6,019 bases of DNA from assembly GCA_029054535.1 (NCBI GenBank), contig JAIDFC010000072.1, positions 1 to 6,019 on the forward strand. The letters are read 5' to 3'. The stretch is from Rikenella sp. Its GTDB lineage: Bacteria > Bacteroidota > Bacteroidia > Bacteroidales > Rikenellaceae. Positions within the stretch are counted from its first letter, which is position 1. Every line of letters begins with the position of its first letter. Below, one piece after another: positions 1 through 5,653 of this stretch. The notes under the pieces were generated by a model that had not been told where the DNA came from, ran no database searches, and saw only the letters and a list, made by a program, of their open reading frames with translations. A program made the translations under genes and the position numbers.

Positions 1-1
1 G

Positions 2-130
2 ATCGCGGCGGCATGGTGCCGGCTCCATCCGGAGCTGAAAATCGAAATCGACATGGAGGCGGAACTCCGCGAACTGAAACGACTGACCCGACGGACGGGA
101 GGCCTCGAACGCCCGCCGCAACGCTACTGA
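2..130 (+). CDS. C-terminal end of an unidentified phage protein (partial)
   Basis: An open frame enters from the left edge of the window and ends at TGA 128-130, giving 42 residues. It starts IAAAWCRLHPELKIEIDM and ends LERPPQRY. The visible part is helical and charged, with an amphipathic stretch (MEAELRELKRLTRRTG) that could be a short coiled coil. Only 4 bases separate its stop from the next start, so it belongs to the same plus-strand late operon and is most likely a virion or assembly protein. I do not recognise the family, and too little is visible to assign a function. The evidence that it is coding is the absence of stops in this frame, the tight spacing to the next gene and the same GC-rich codon use. 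Confidence 0.6.
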   Translation: MAAAWCRLHPELKIEIDMEAELRELKRLTRRTGGLERPPQRY

Positions 131-134
131 CCCT

Positions 135-464
135 ATGAGACACATCACCCAAGGCGAAACAGCCTATTTCGTCCTCGTTCCGGGCCTCGACTGGCAGCCG
201 GCGGAGGACGAGGCGGAGGCGCGGTTCGTCGACCCGTCGGGCCGAACGGCCCTGCTCTTCTCGACCGGCCCGGCATCCGACGCGCTGCCGATCGTCGCGC
301 ATCGGAACGGCCGTCTGTCGTTCATCCTGACGCCGGAACAGACGGCGCGTATGGAGGGACGGTACCGGATCGAGATCCGAATCGCATGCTCCGGTTCAGT
401 GGCGATCCGCTCGCGGTGGGCGGTACGCGTCCACCCTTCGACATACAAAACTAAAAACGACTAA
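135..464 (+). CDS. Small beta-rich phage protein, possibly an Ig-like baseplate/fibre accessory protein
   Basis: This 109-residue protein has no signal peptide or membrane segment. It opens with ITQGETAYFVLVPGLDW, continues through FVDPSGRTALLF, and reaches GRLSFILTPEQTARMEGRYRIEIRI near residues 57-82 (shown here as one span of two adjacent motifs). The pattern of an ITQG(D/E) opening, alternating beta strands, and a 'TPEQTA...GRY.IEI' close resembles the small Ig-like domains found at the start of phage baseplate or fibre modules (BppU N-terminal style). That resemblance comes from memory and is loose. The gene sits 4 bases after the upstream stop and 14 bases before the large fibre gene, which fits a structural or assembly partner of that fibre. 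The ATG at 135 is the natural start because it follows the previous stop directly. No Shine-Dalgarno is seen, as usual in Bacteroidetes. Coding status is secure; the functional role is inference. Confidence 0.75.
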   Translation: MRHITQGETAYFVLVPGLDWQPAEDEAEARFVDPSGRTALLFSTGPASDALPIVAHRNGRLSFILTPEQTARMEGRYRIEIRIACSGSVAIRSRWAVRVHPSTYKTKND

Positions 465-478
465 CAACCCAACAGGTT

Positions 479-2923
479 ATGGCATTCAGAATTGGCGACG
501 ACGAAACGATCCACCCCTCGGTCGGACTGAGCGGCGAGGATGTTGAATTGATGTTCGGCGAGGTGTGGCGGGGCCCTCGTGGCGACCGCGGCGAGCGGGG
601 CGAGACCGGTCCTCAGGGGCCGCAGGGCGAGGCGGGTCCGCAGGGAGTTCCGGGTCCGACCGGTCCGCGGGGGGCACAAGGAGCGACGGGAGAACAGGGA
701 CCGCAGGGCGAACGGGGTTACAAAGGAGACACGGGTGCGCGCGGGCCGCAGGGCGAGAAAGGAGAACCCGGAGCGCCGGGCCCGCAGGGACCGAAGGGCG
801 ACCGCGGCGAGCAGGGTCTGCCGGGCCTCACGGGACCGATCGGCCCGCAGGGACCGAAGGGCGACAACACGGCGGTCTTCATCGACTTAGACGCGGCGGG
901 CGACGACCACGAGCTGCTCAAAGGCGAAATCCGCCACGCGGAACAGGCTCTGCGCGGCGATTCGCGTCCGCTGTTGGTGGTACGGGACGGCGGCCTCGAC
1001 CACATTGCCTATGCCACCCGGATCGGTCAGGGTATTTTTCGGCTCACGGCCTGCGCCATCGACGAAGCGGAACGCCTGTTACGAGCTATCCGGATCGACG
1101 CGACCTACACCCAGTGTGCGATCCTGACGGCGACGGTCACGCGGAGCGGAATGCCGTTGCGGGACGTGGTGTCGGTGCGGATCGACGACCTGACGCCGGA
1201 GACGGATTCGGCGACGCTCTGCGAACGGTTTGCCCCCGTCGCGGCGCGGATCGCCCAGGAGCCGGAACAGGTGGAAGCGTTGATCGTGGCGGGTCAAACG
1301 GAAGCGGGATACGTACCGGGCTTCTGCCGGTGGGCGGAGGAAACAGCGGCTCGAAACTCGGACCGTCGCCTGCAGATCTCGTTCACCGGTCTCAGGCCGC
1401 AAACGGACGGTATGCAAGGGTTTCACCTGTCGATCGCCTGCGAGCTGGCCGGGAGCGAAATGGTCTCGGGGGTAGTTACCGAACGGTCGCTCACAGAGTT
1501 TGCGAGCCTCGATGCACTCCGCGAAACAGCCGCCGCCTTGCGCAACGAATTACAGGAGGGGGACGCTGCAACGCTGGAGGCCTCCAAAGCCTATGCGAAT
1601 GACCGAGAAACGGCCATCCGGACAGACTTTGCTGCCGGAGATCAGACCGTCGCCGCCGACCTGGCCGTACACGTCTCGGACGGCAACGCACACATCTCGT
1701 CCTCGGAACGGGAGAAGCTCGCCGGGATCGAGGACGAGGCGAATCGCTACACCCTCCCGGCGGCCACAACTGAAACGCTGGGCGGCATCAAGGTCGGCGA
1801 GGGGCTGGAGATCTCCGAAGACGGTACGCTCTCCGCCTCGACCAGCGGAGGCGTCGGGCAGACATACCCCGACAGCATCGGAGGAGAGATCTTCAACAAC
1901 TACACCGGGAACGAAGCCAGCGGACATTATTCTCACGCAGAAGGAAGATCTACGCGAGCTACCGAAGAATGCGCACACACAGAGGGGTACAATACGACCG
2001 CCTCGGAACGTTTCTCTCATGCCGAAGGATATGGTTCACGTGCTTTAGGATCTTGTTCTCATGCCGAAGGCTATATCAACGAAGCCAGCGGACATTATTC
2101 TCACGCAGAAGGAAGATGTACAAATGCAACCGGAGATACGTCCCATACAGAAGGTATGTATACGAATGCTACAGGAATGTGTGCACATGCCCATGGTTCA
2201 AACACAATTGCCGATAATTACGCCGAAACTGCTATCGGGTGTTGCAATCTACCAGATCCCGAACCAGCTGCCTCTGCATTCGATGTTTCTAAACGAGCTT
2301 TCGTCATTGGGAATGGCTTAGAATACATCGATACTGGCGACGCCTTTCGGGTTTTCTTCAACGGAAACGTCGAAGCCGACGGCACCTACAACTCGCCGGC
2401 AGCCGACTACGCCGAACTCTTCGAATGGGCCGACGGGAATCCCGACAGCGAAGACCGCGTAGGTCGATTCGTTAAGCCGGAAGGTGCGAAAATTCGACTG
2501 GCTACGCCAGACGACACCTACATCCTCGGCATCGTATCCGGTGCTCCGAGCGTCGTCGGAGACAACCCGCTGGCTTGGCAGGGCAAATACCAGAACGACC
2601 GGTGGGGCCGCCCGATCTATGAAGAGGTGGAAATCGAGTACAAAGAACGGGAAAACGACAAAGAGGTCGTCAAGACCCGCATCGACCGGGTACGCAAACG
2701 GAATCCCGCTTACGATCCGACCCGACTCTATCAACCGCGCCTCGACCGTCCGGAGTGGGATGCGGTCGGGAGGGGCGGCAAACTCCGTGTCCGCCAGGAC
2801 GGCACGCGGCACGCGGGCAGAGTCTGTACCGCCGGACCGGACGGTATTGCAACAGCCTCGCAAACCGGATACTACGTCATGGAGATCATCGACGAGACCC
2901 AAGCGAGGATCATTCTCAAATAG
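479..2923 (+). CDS. Phage tail fibre/appendage: collagen-like shaft, SHAEG repeats, C-terminal autoproteolytic chaperone (Peptidase_G2 type)
   Basis: This 814-residue protein is a probable trimeric receptor-binding fibre. Residues 1-31 are a short N-terminal segment, likely the virion attachment point. Residues 32-130 are 33 unbroken Gly-X-Y triplets rich in GPQGPKGD-type units, a collagen-like triple-helical shaft. Residues 131-397 are a mixed region I do not recognise. Residues 398-453 carry a linker common in phage fibres (HVSDGNAHISSSEREKLAGI, then LPAATTETLGGIKVGEGL). Residues 478-575 are seven 14-residue repeats with core SHAEG, as in YadA/Hia-like trimeric beta structures. From about residue 638 (NSPAADYAELFEW) to the end lies a domain matching the IMC autoproteolytic cleavage domain (Peptidase_G2) of phi29/GA-1-type neck appendages. 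In that family the domain helps the trimer fold and then cleaves itself off. I expect cleavage just before YAELFEW but cannot fix the bond. The DNA coding the SHAEG repeats is less GC-rich than its flanks, suggesting exchange of the tip module. ATG 479 follows the previous gene by 14 bases. Confidence 0.9.
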   Translation: MAFRIGDDETIHPSVGLSGEDVELMFGEVWRGPRGDRGERGETGPQGPQGEAGPQGVPGPTGPRGAQGATGEQGPQGERGYKGDTGARGPQGEKGEPGAPGPQGPKGDRGEQGLPGLTGPIGPQGPKGDNTAVFIDLDAAGDDHELLKGEIRHAEQALRGDSRPLLVVRDGGLDHIAYATRIGQGIFRLTACAIDEAERLLRAIRIDATYTQCAILTATVTRSGMPLRDVVSVRIDDLTPETDSATLCERFAPVAARIAQEPEQVEALIVAGQTEAGYVPGFCRWAEETAARNSDRRLQISFTGLRPQTDGMQGFHLSIACELAGSEMVSGVVTERSLTEFASLDALRETAAALRNELQEGDAATLEASKAYANDRETAIRTDFAAGDQTVAADLAVHVSDGNAHISSSEREKLAGIEDEANRYTLPAATTETLGGIKVGEGLEISEDGTLSASTSGGVGQTYPDSIGGEIFNNYTGNEASGHYSHAEGRSTRATEECAHTEGYNTTASERFSHAEGYGSRALGSCSHAEGYINEASGHYSHAEGRCTNATGDTSHTEGMYTNATGMCAHAHGSNTIADNYAETAIGCCNLPDPEPAASAFDVSKRAFVIGNGLEYIDTGDAFRVFFNGNVEADGTYNSPAADYAELFEWADGNPDSEDRVGRFVKPEGAKIRLATPDDTYILGIVSGAPSVVGDNPLAWQGKYQNDRWGRPIYEEVEIEYKERENDKEVVKTRIDRVRKRNPAYDPTRLYQPRLDRPEWDAVGRGGKLRVRQDGTRHAGRVCTAGPDGIATASQTGYYVMEIIDETQARIILK
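572..868 (+). repeat. Collagen-like Gly-X-Y tract (33 triplets)
   Basis: Glycine occupies every third residue from 32 to 128 of the fibre protein without interruption. The X and Y positions favour Pro, Gln, Glu, Lys, Asp and Arg, as in bacterial and phage collagen-like shafts that form triple helices without hydroxyproline. The charged KGD, RGE and KGE triplets are the type thought to stabilise such helices. The repetitive GC-rich DNA also produces long open frames in other registers and on the opposite strand, none of which look real. Confidence 0.95.
1910..1949 (+). repeat. 40-base perfect direct repeat, copy 1
   Basis: These 40 bases, from AACGAAGCCAGCGG to GCAGAAGGAAGAT, recur exactly at 2078-2117, 168 bases downstream, which is four 14-codon units. 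The flanking bases differ on both sides (g against c before, c against g after). The other units share protein sequence but not this DNA identity, so this pair reflects a recent duplication or conversion rather than selection on protein alone. Confidence 0.95.
2078..2117 (+). repeat. 40-base perfect direct repeat, copy 2
   Basis: This is the second copy of the 40-base repeat found at 1910-1949. It encodes NEASGHYSHAEGR, the start of the fifth SHAEG unit, in the same reading frame. Recombination between the two copies would add or remove exactly 56 residues and keep the frame open, which would vary the length of the fibre tip. Confidence 0.95.
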
Positions 2924-2938
2924 CCAACACCCAAAACA

Positions 2939-3310
2939 ATGACCGAATGGATAACAAACATCAGTAACCTGCTAAGCGTCCTCTCCGCCGCCGGACTGCT
3001 CGGCGGAGGCGTGTGGATGTATCGCCGCGAAAACCGACGCATCAAGCAGGCCGAAGCGGCCCGCGCCGAGGCAGACCTGAATATCATCGCCGCCCACGAG
3101 TGGAAGGAGATCGCCGAACACCGCGAACAGAAGCTCGAAATACGAGACAAACAGATCACCGGGCTGTTCGACCAGATCGGCCAGTGGCGCGACCGTTGCA
3201 ACGAGAAGGACATGCAAATTCACCGGCTGGAATTGCAGCTCGAATCGCAAAAAATCCGCCTCTGCAACCGCCGCGGCTGCCCCGTCCGGGAACCGCAGTC
3301 GGGATACTGA
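2939..3310 (+). CDS. Single-pass membrane coiled-coil protein with C-terminal CX4C motif; holin-like candidate
   Basis: This 123-residue protein has one hydrophobic helix near residues 11-28 (LLSVLSAAGLLGGGVWMY), followed at once by a positive RRENRR cluster. A long charged helix, probably a coiled coil, runs from about residue 30 to 108 (KQAEAARAEADLN, KEIAEHREQKLEIRDKQ). The tail is CNRRGCPVREPQSGY, with Cys109 and Cys114 in a CX4C arrangement. I recall similar tails on small proteins next to endolysins in Bacteroidales phages, but I know no tested function. By the positive-inside rule the long helix should lie in the cytoplasm. The gene sits between the fibre and the endolysin, so a role in lysis (holin or holin partner) is reasonable. 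A structural scaffold or tail-associated membrane protein is the main alternative. The start ATG follows the fibre stop by 15 bases in an A-rich leader. Confidence 0.75.
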   Translation: MTEWITNISNLLSVLSAAGLLGGGVWMYRRENRRIKQAEAARAEADLNIIAAHEWKEIAEHREQKLEIRDKQITGLFDQIGQWRDRCNEKDMQIHRLELQLESQKIRLCNRRGCPVREPQSGY

Positions 3311-3327
3311 TCATTAAAGAAATAGCC

Positions 3328-3366
3328 GGAGATTTTGGAATAAGTAGAGGCTTATTCAAAATCTCC
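3328..3366. other. Long intergenic hairpin between the membrane protein and the endolysin gene
   Basis: The left arm GGAGATTTTGGAATAAG (3328-3344) and right arm CTTATTCAAAATCTCC (3351-3366) pair over 16 base pairs with one bulged G and a 6-base loop, TAGAGG. The hairpin lies inside the 77-base gap before the endolysin start at 3388. No T-run follows on the plus strand (CCCTCAAAC), so it is not a canonical intrinsic terminator. It may act as an attenuator, an RNA processing or stability element, or a protein-binding palindrome. The structure is seen directly; the function is inference. Confidence 0.7.
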
Positions 3367-3387
3367 CCCTCAAACTAAAACAACAAC

Positions 3388-3810
3388 ATGACCATGAAAT
3401 ACTTTACCATCGAAGAGCTCTGCGCGTCGGAAACCGCCCGCCGGCGCGGCATCGACAACAGACCCTCTGCGACGGTGTGCGTCCGGTTGACGCAGCTTAT
3501 CGAACAGCTCCTTGACCCGATCCGGGCGGCGTGGGGCGCGCCGATCGCGGTGAACAGCGGCTACCGCAGCCCGAAACTGAACGCGGCGGTAGGCGGCGTC
3601 TCGACCTCTCAGCACCTCCGGGGCGAGGCGGCCGACATTACCGTGGGTTCCCCGGCCGACAACAAGCGGCTGTTCGACAAGATCGTCGAACTCCAAAAGG
3701 CAGGCCGCATCGCCTTCGACCAGCTCATCGACGAATCGAACTTCCGGTGGATACACATCTCTTATCGCTCCGGGGCGAACAGGAACCAAACGTTACACCT
3801 TAATAACTAA
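3388..3810 (+). CDS. M15 family D-Ala-D-Ala carboxypeptidase-like endolysin
   Basis: This 140-residue, single-domain zinc peptidase is of the Peptidase_M15 type widely used by Bacteroidales phages to cut peptidoglycan peptides at lysis. The family signature is intact: NSGYRSPKLN (residues 56-65), SQHLRGEAADI (74-84) with zinc ligands His76 and Asp83, and WIHISY (121-126) with the third ligand His123. The acidic residues in FDQLIDE (Asp115 or Glu116) are candidates for the catalytic base. Its length is normal for stand-alone phage M15 enzymes. There is no signal peptide, so it needs a holin or similar route to reach the periplasm. The neighbours on both sides carry membrane segments. An in-frame ATG at 3394 (MKYFTIEELC) is an equally plausible start; both follow the A-rich leader CTAAAACAACAAC. 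Confidence 0.93.
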   Translation: MTMKYFTIEELCASETARRRGIDNRPSATVCVRLTQLIEQLLDPIRAAWGAPIAVNSGYRSPKLNAAVGGVSTSQHLRGEAADITVGSPADNKRLFDKIVELQKAGRIAFDQLIDESNFRWIHISYRSGANRNQTLHLNN

Positions 3811-3821
3811 ATTCAAATACC

Positions 3822-4322
3822 ATGAAACAGTACATTGGAACAAAGATCATCAATGCAGAACCGATGACCCGGCTTGAATACAATCAATTCCGGGGTTGGG
3901 AACTCCCGGCAGATGAGAATGGAGAGGATCCGGGATACCTTGTCGAATATACAGACGGGGGGAAAGCCAATACCGAACAATATGCCGGTTATGTCAGCTG
4001 GTCGCCGAAAGACGTGTTTGAGAAGGCATACCGGCCTATCTCGAACCTTACTTTCGGAATGGCCTTAGAGGCTTTGAAAAAAGGATCGAAAGTAGCTCGG
4101 ACGGGTTGGAACGGAAAAGGGATGTTCCTTTGGCTGAAACCGGGGACGATTGTTAATTCTGAATGTTGCAAAGACCCGCTTTTGAAAAGCCTTGCCGACG
4201 CAAACGGCGGCGAAGTGGAGGCACTCGGTACGATCTGTATGAAGACGGCAGACAACAAGGTGCTCACCGGATGGCTGGCTTCACAGACCGACATGTTGTC
4301 GGAGGACTGGATGATCGAGTAA
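3822..4322 (+). CDS. tad2: Tad2-domain (DUF2829) protein with an extra N-terminal domain; predicted Thoeris anti-defence
   Basis: This 166-residue protein has two parts. Residues 74-166 match Tad2/DUF2829: LTFGMALEALKKGSKVARTGWNGKGMFLW is read here as the N-terminal half (residues 76-104), then ICMKTADNKVLTGWLASQTD (138-157) and the closing MLSEDWMIE. Tad2 proteins form multimers that bind and sequester the gcADPR-type signals made by Thoeris TIR enzymes, and some relatives also bind cyclic dinucleotides, so the effector is never switched on. Residues 1-71 form a separate small domain (IGTKIINAEPMTRLEYNQF, RGWELPADENGEDPGYLVEY, YVSWSPKDVFEKAYRP) that I remember from other Bacteroidetes phage proteins fused to this same C-terminal domain; its role is unknown to me. 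The gene starts 11 bases after the endolysin, and its stop overlaps the next start (TAATG). The domain assignment is strong; anti-Thoeris activity here is inferred from family, and the signal bound is untested. Confidence 0.85.
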   Translation: MKQYIGTKIINAEPMTRLEYNQFRGWELPADENGEDPGYLVEYTDGGKANTEQYAGYVSWSPKDVFEKAYRPISNLTFGMALEALKKGSKVARTGWNGKGMFLWLKPGTIVNSECCKDPLLKSLADANGGEVEALGTICMKTADNKVLTGWLASQTDMLSEDWMIE

Positions 4323-4825
4323 TGAGAACGATCGCTTTCATTTTGCTGGGCGCGGCTATTGCCGCGCTCTTGTTGTTGAAATGCTGTTCCGGCCCTTCGG
4401 TCGTCGTGCGGGAGGTAGTGCGCGCCGACACGGTTACGGTGGTGCGGGTGGATACGGTCATCGTCGAAAAGCCTGTCCCGGTGCGGGTGGTAGAACAAGA
4501 ACCGGTTTATATTCAGGTACCGGTTCCCGGAGATACGGTTTTTGAACCGGGAGACACGGTCCGTGTGCCGGTACCGATTTCGCAATACCAATTTCGCGAC
4601 TCGCTCTACGCGCTCGACGTCAGCGGATACGCGGTCTCAGTAGATCGGATTGAGGTCTACCCGCGCACAATCTATCGGACGATCAACCAAACCACGGAAC
4701 GAATAATTACAGATAAAAAACGCTGGGGGCTGGGCATTCAGGCAGGGTACGGATACAATTTCGGCTCCGGGAAGCTCTCACCCTACGTGGGTGTCGGGGT
4801 ACAGTATAGTGTGATAAGATTCTAA
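4322..4825 (+). CDS. Membrane-anchored periplasmic protein with outer-membrane-like C-terminus; spanin-like candidate
   Basis: This 167-residue protein starts at ATG 4322, whose A is the last base of the preceding TAA, implying translational coupling. An open frame extends upstream to 4163 but lies inside the Tad2 gene, so the shorter start is preferred. Residues 4-19 (IAFILLGAAIAALLLL) are a signal anchor ending at KCC; Lys before the Cys makes a lipobox unlikely. Residues 27-85 are a Val/Pro/Thr-rich rod with DTVTVVRVDTV, EKPVPVRVVE and GDTVFEPGDTVRVPVP repeats. Residues 132-167 look like two outer-membrane beta strands (RWGLGIQAGYGYNF, then LSPYVGVGVQYSVIRF) ending in the terminal Phe typical of outer-membrane proteins. 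I recall this architecture as a frequent Bacteroidales phage family (perhaps DUF6808; unchecked). An inner-membrane anchor plus outer-membrane tail beside an endolysin suggests a spanin-like role in disrupting the outer membrane. That is inference. Confidence 0.78.
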   Translation: MRTIAFILLGAAIAALLLLKCCSGPSVVVREVVRADTVTVVRVDTVIVEKPVPVRVVEQEPVYIQVPVPGDTVFEPGDTVRVPVPISQYQFRDSLYALDVSGYAVSVDRIEVYPRTIYRTINQTTERIITDKKRWGLGIQAGYGYNFGSGKLSPYVGVGVQYSVIRF

Positions 4826-4827
4826 AA

Positions 4828-4850
4828 AGAGCCACAGTAACTGTGGCTCT
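4828..4850. terminator. Bidirectional intrinsic terminator between convergent genes
   Basis: A perfect 10-base-pair stem, AGAGCCACAG (4828-4837) with CTGTGGCTCT (4841-4850), closes on a TAA loop three bases after the plus-strand stop codon. Plus-strand transcripts run into GCTTTATTC, a weak U-rich tail. Minus-strand transcripts from the cyclase-like gene run into TTTTTAGA, a better U-tract. It probably ends both the phage late operon and the convergent minus-strand unit. Confidence 0.85.
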
Positions 4851-4862
4851 GCTTTATTCAAT

Positions 4863-5618
4863 TCATTTTGTTTCTACATTTCGTACAGCACCTTTCTCTT
4901 TTGGGGTAAAATATTCACTAATCAATAGTTGATATTGTTTGATTTTAGTCGCATCAATCTGTGGATAATGAGGATGTAAAAAATAATATTCAAAATACTG
5001 GTCAAGTTTGACTCTTAACACTTGTACGTCCTGGGCACCATACCAATAGTAGTATGGCCCACTGAGAACAACCATCTGGCCATCCACTATAGGACCGAAA
5101 GCTCGAGCAGATTCATGTATATATATTCCAAACGGAGGAGCTAATCGTTCAGACATATATGCATGACTCACAGGCATACCCAACAAGATCTTTTGCTTTG
5201 TCTCCTGTGATAAAGCAGGACAAGCAGTATCATCAATATCTTCCCCATGAATTACCGGCCCAAATGCTATAGCACCTCTCACTATGGATTGATGAAGAAC
5301 ATCTGGTTCGTTCACGAATTCTTTACATAATCCGGAATAAATGGGCTTTAATATAGCCCTTAACTGAGTCTGGTCTTCAGCTGTAATATATACCCCATCC
5401 ATCGTTGGATACACACGTACAGCATCCAAACTGATTTGTTTCCGTACGCGTTCTACCTGCGATTGAAACTTCAAGATAAAATTTGCAGCTTGATCAATGG
5501 AATTAACCAAGATAGTCGCAATCCCCATTATATCTAACCAACAGACATATTCATTTTGTCGAGCTGGAAACCATTGTGAGTTCACATAGATGTTTGATTT
5601 TTTCTGTTCCATATACAT
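4863..5618 (-). CDS. Divergent class III nucleotidyl cyclase-like protein, unknown product
   Basis: With the ATG at 5618 this gives 251 residues; an ATG at 5612 would give 249. A longer frame from TTG 5732 would overlap the upstream gene and is rejected. The class III cyclase motifs occur in order. YVCWLDIMGI (24-33) places Asp29 at the first metal site. YPTMDGVYI (70-78) places Asp74 at the second. VRGAIAFGPV (113-122) matches the usual R(I/V)GI..G.V strand. GMPVSHAYMSERL (147-159) followed by FGIYI matches GxxVNxAxRL...GxI, but with Ser151 where catalytic Asn is usual. Similar divergent cyclase-fold proteins occur in bacterial signalling and defence loci, including Pycsar cyclases. No effector is visible beside it, and there is no membrane segment. 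The gene is clearly AT-richer than its neighbours, pointing to recent transfer as a phage moron or island gene. The fold call is moderate; substrate and activity are unknown, and a catalytically dead sensor is possible. Confidence 0.65.
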   Translation of the reverse strand: MYMEQKKSNIYVNSQWFPARQNEYVCWLDIMGIATILVNSIDQAANFILKFQSQVERVRKQISLDAVRVYPTMDGVYITAEDQTQLRAILKPIYSGLCKEFVNEPDVLHQSIVRGAIAFGPVIHGEDIDDTACPALSQETKQKILLGMPVSHAYMSERLAPPFGIYIHESARAFGPIVDGQMVVLSGPYYYWYGAQDVQVLRVKLDQYFEYYFLHPHYPQIDATKIKQYQLLISEYFTPKEKGAVRNVETK

Positions 5619-5653
5619 TCTATTGATCGATGGTTCTCTATGATCATCTGTCT

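Larger units (their letters stand above)
1910..2203 (+). repeat. Seven 14-residue SHAEG repeats in the fibre
   Basis: Fibre residues 478-575 divide into seven units of exactly 14 residues: NEASGHYSHAEGRS, TRATEECAHTEGYN, TTASERFSHAEGYG, SRALGSCSHAEGYI, NEASGHYSHAEGRC, TNATGDTSHTEGMY and TNATGMCAHAHGSN, with a decayed eighth (TIADNYAETAIG) after them. The period and the SHAEG/AHTEG core match the left-handed beta-roll repeats of YadA-like trimeric heads. They probably form the receptor-facing part just ahead of the self-cleaving C-terminal domain. Four cysteines lie in the units (one each in units 2, 4, 5 and 7). Confidence 0.9.

Noticed and set aside
565..1602. Long open frames in other registers and on the minus strand over the collagen-like tract (for example 565-1602 plus, 718-1005 minus).
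   Set aside because: They arise from the GC-rich Gly-X-Y codon pattern, give low-complexity Arg/Gly-rich proteins and overlap the clear fibre gene entirely.
1910..2340. Diversity-generating retroelement target in the fibre.
   Set aside because: No template repeat, no reverse transcriptase and no adenine-biased variable repeat at the fibre C-terminus are visible in the window; ordinary repeat recombination explains the pattern.
4163..4321. A 53-residue N-terminal extension of the spanin-like protein.
   Set aside because: It lies wholly inside the Tad2-domain gene in another frame, is Arg-rich and would place the clear signal anchor in mid-protein; the TAATG start at 4322 fits far better.
4389..4418. 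Lipoprotein reading of the 4322-4825 product (Cys21/Cys22 after the hydrophobic stretch).
   Set aside because: The residue before Cys21 is Lys, which does not fit a lipobox; a signal anchor is the simpler reading, though lipidation is not excluded.
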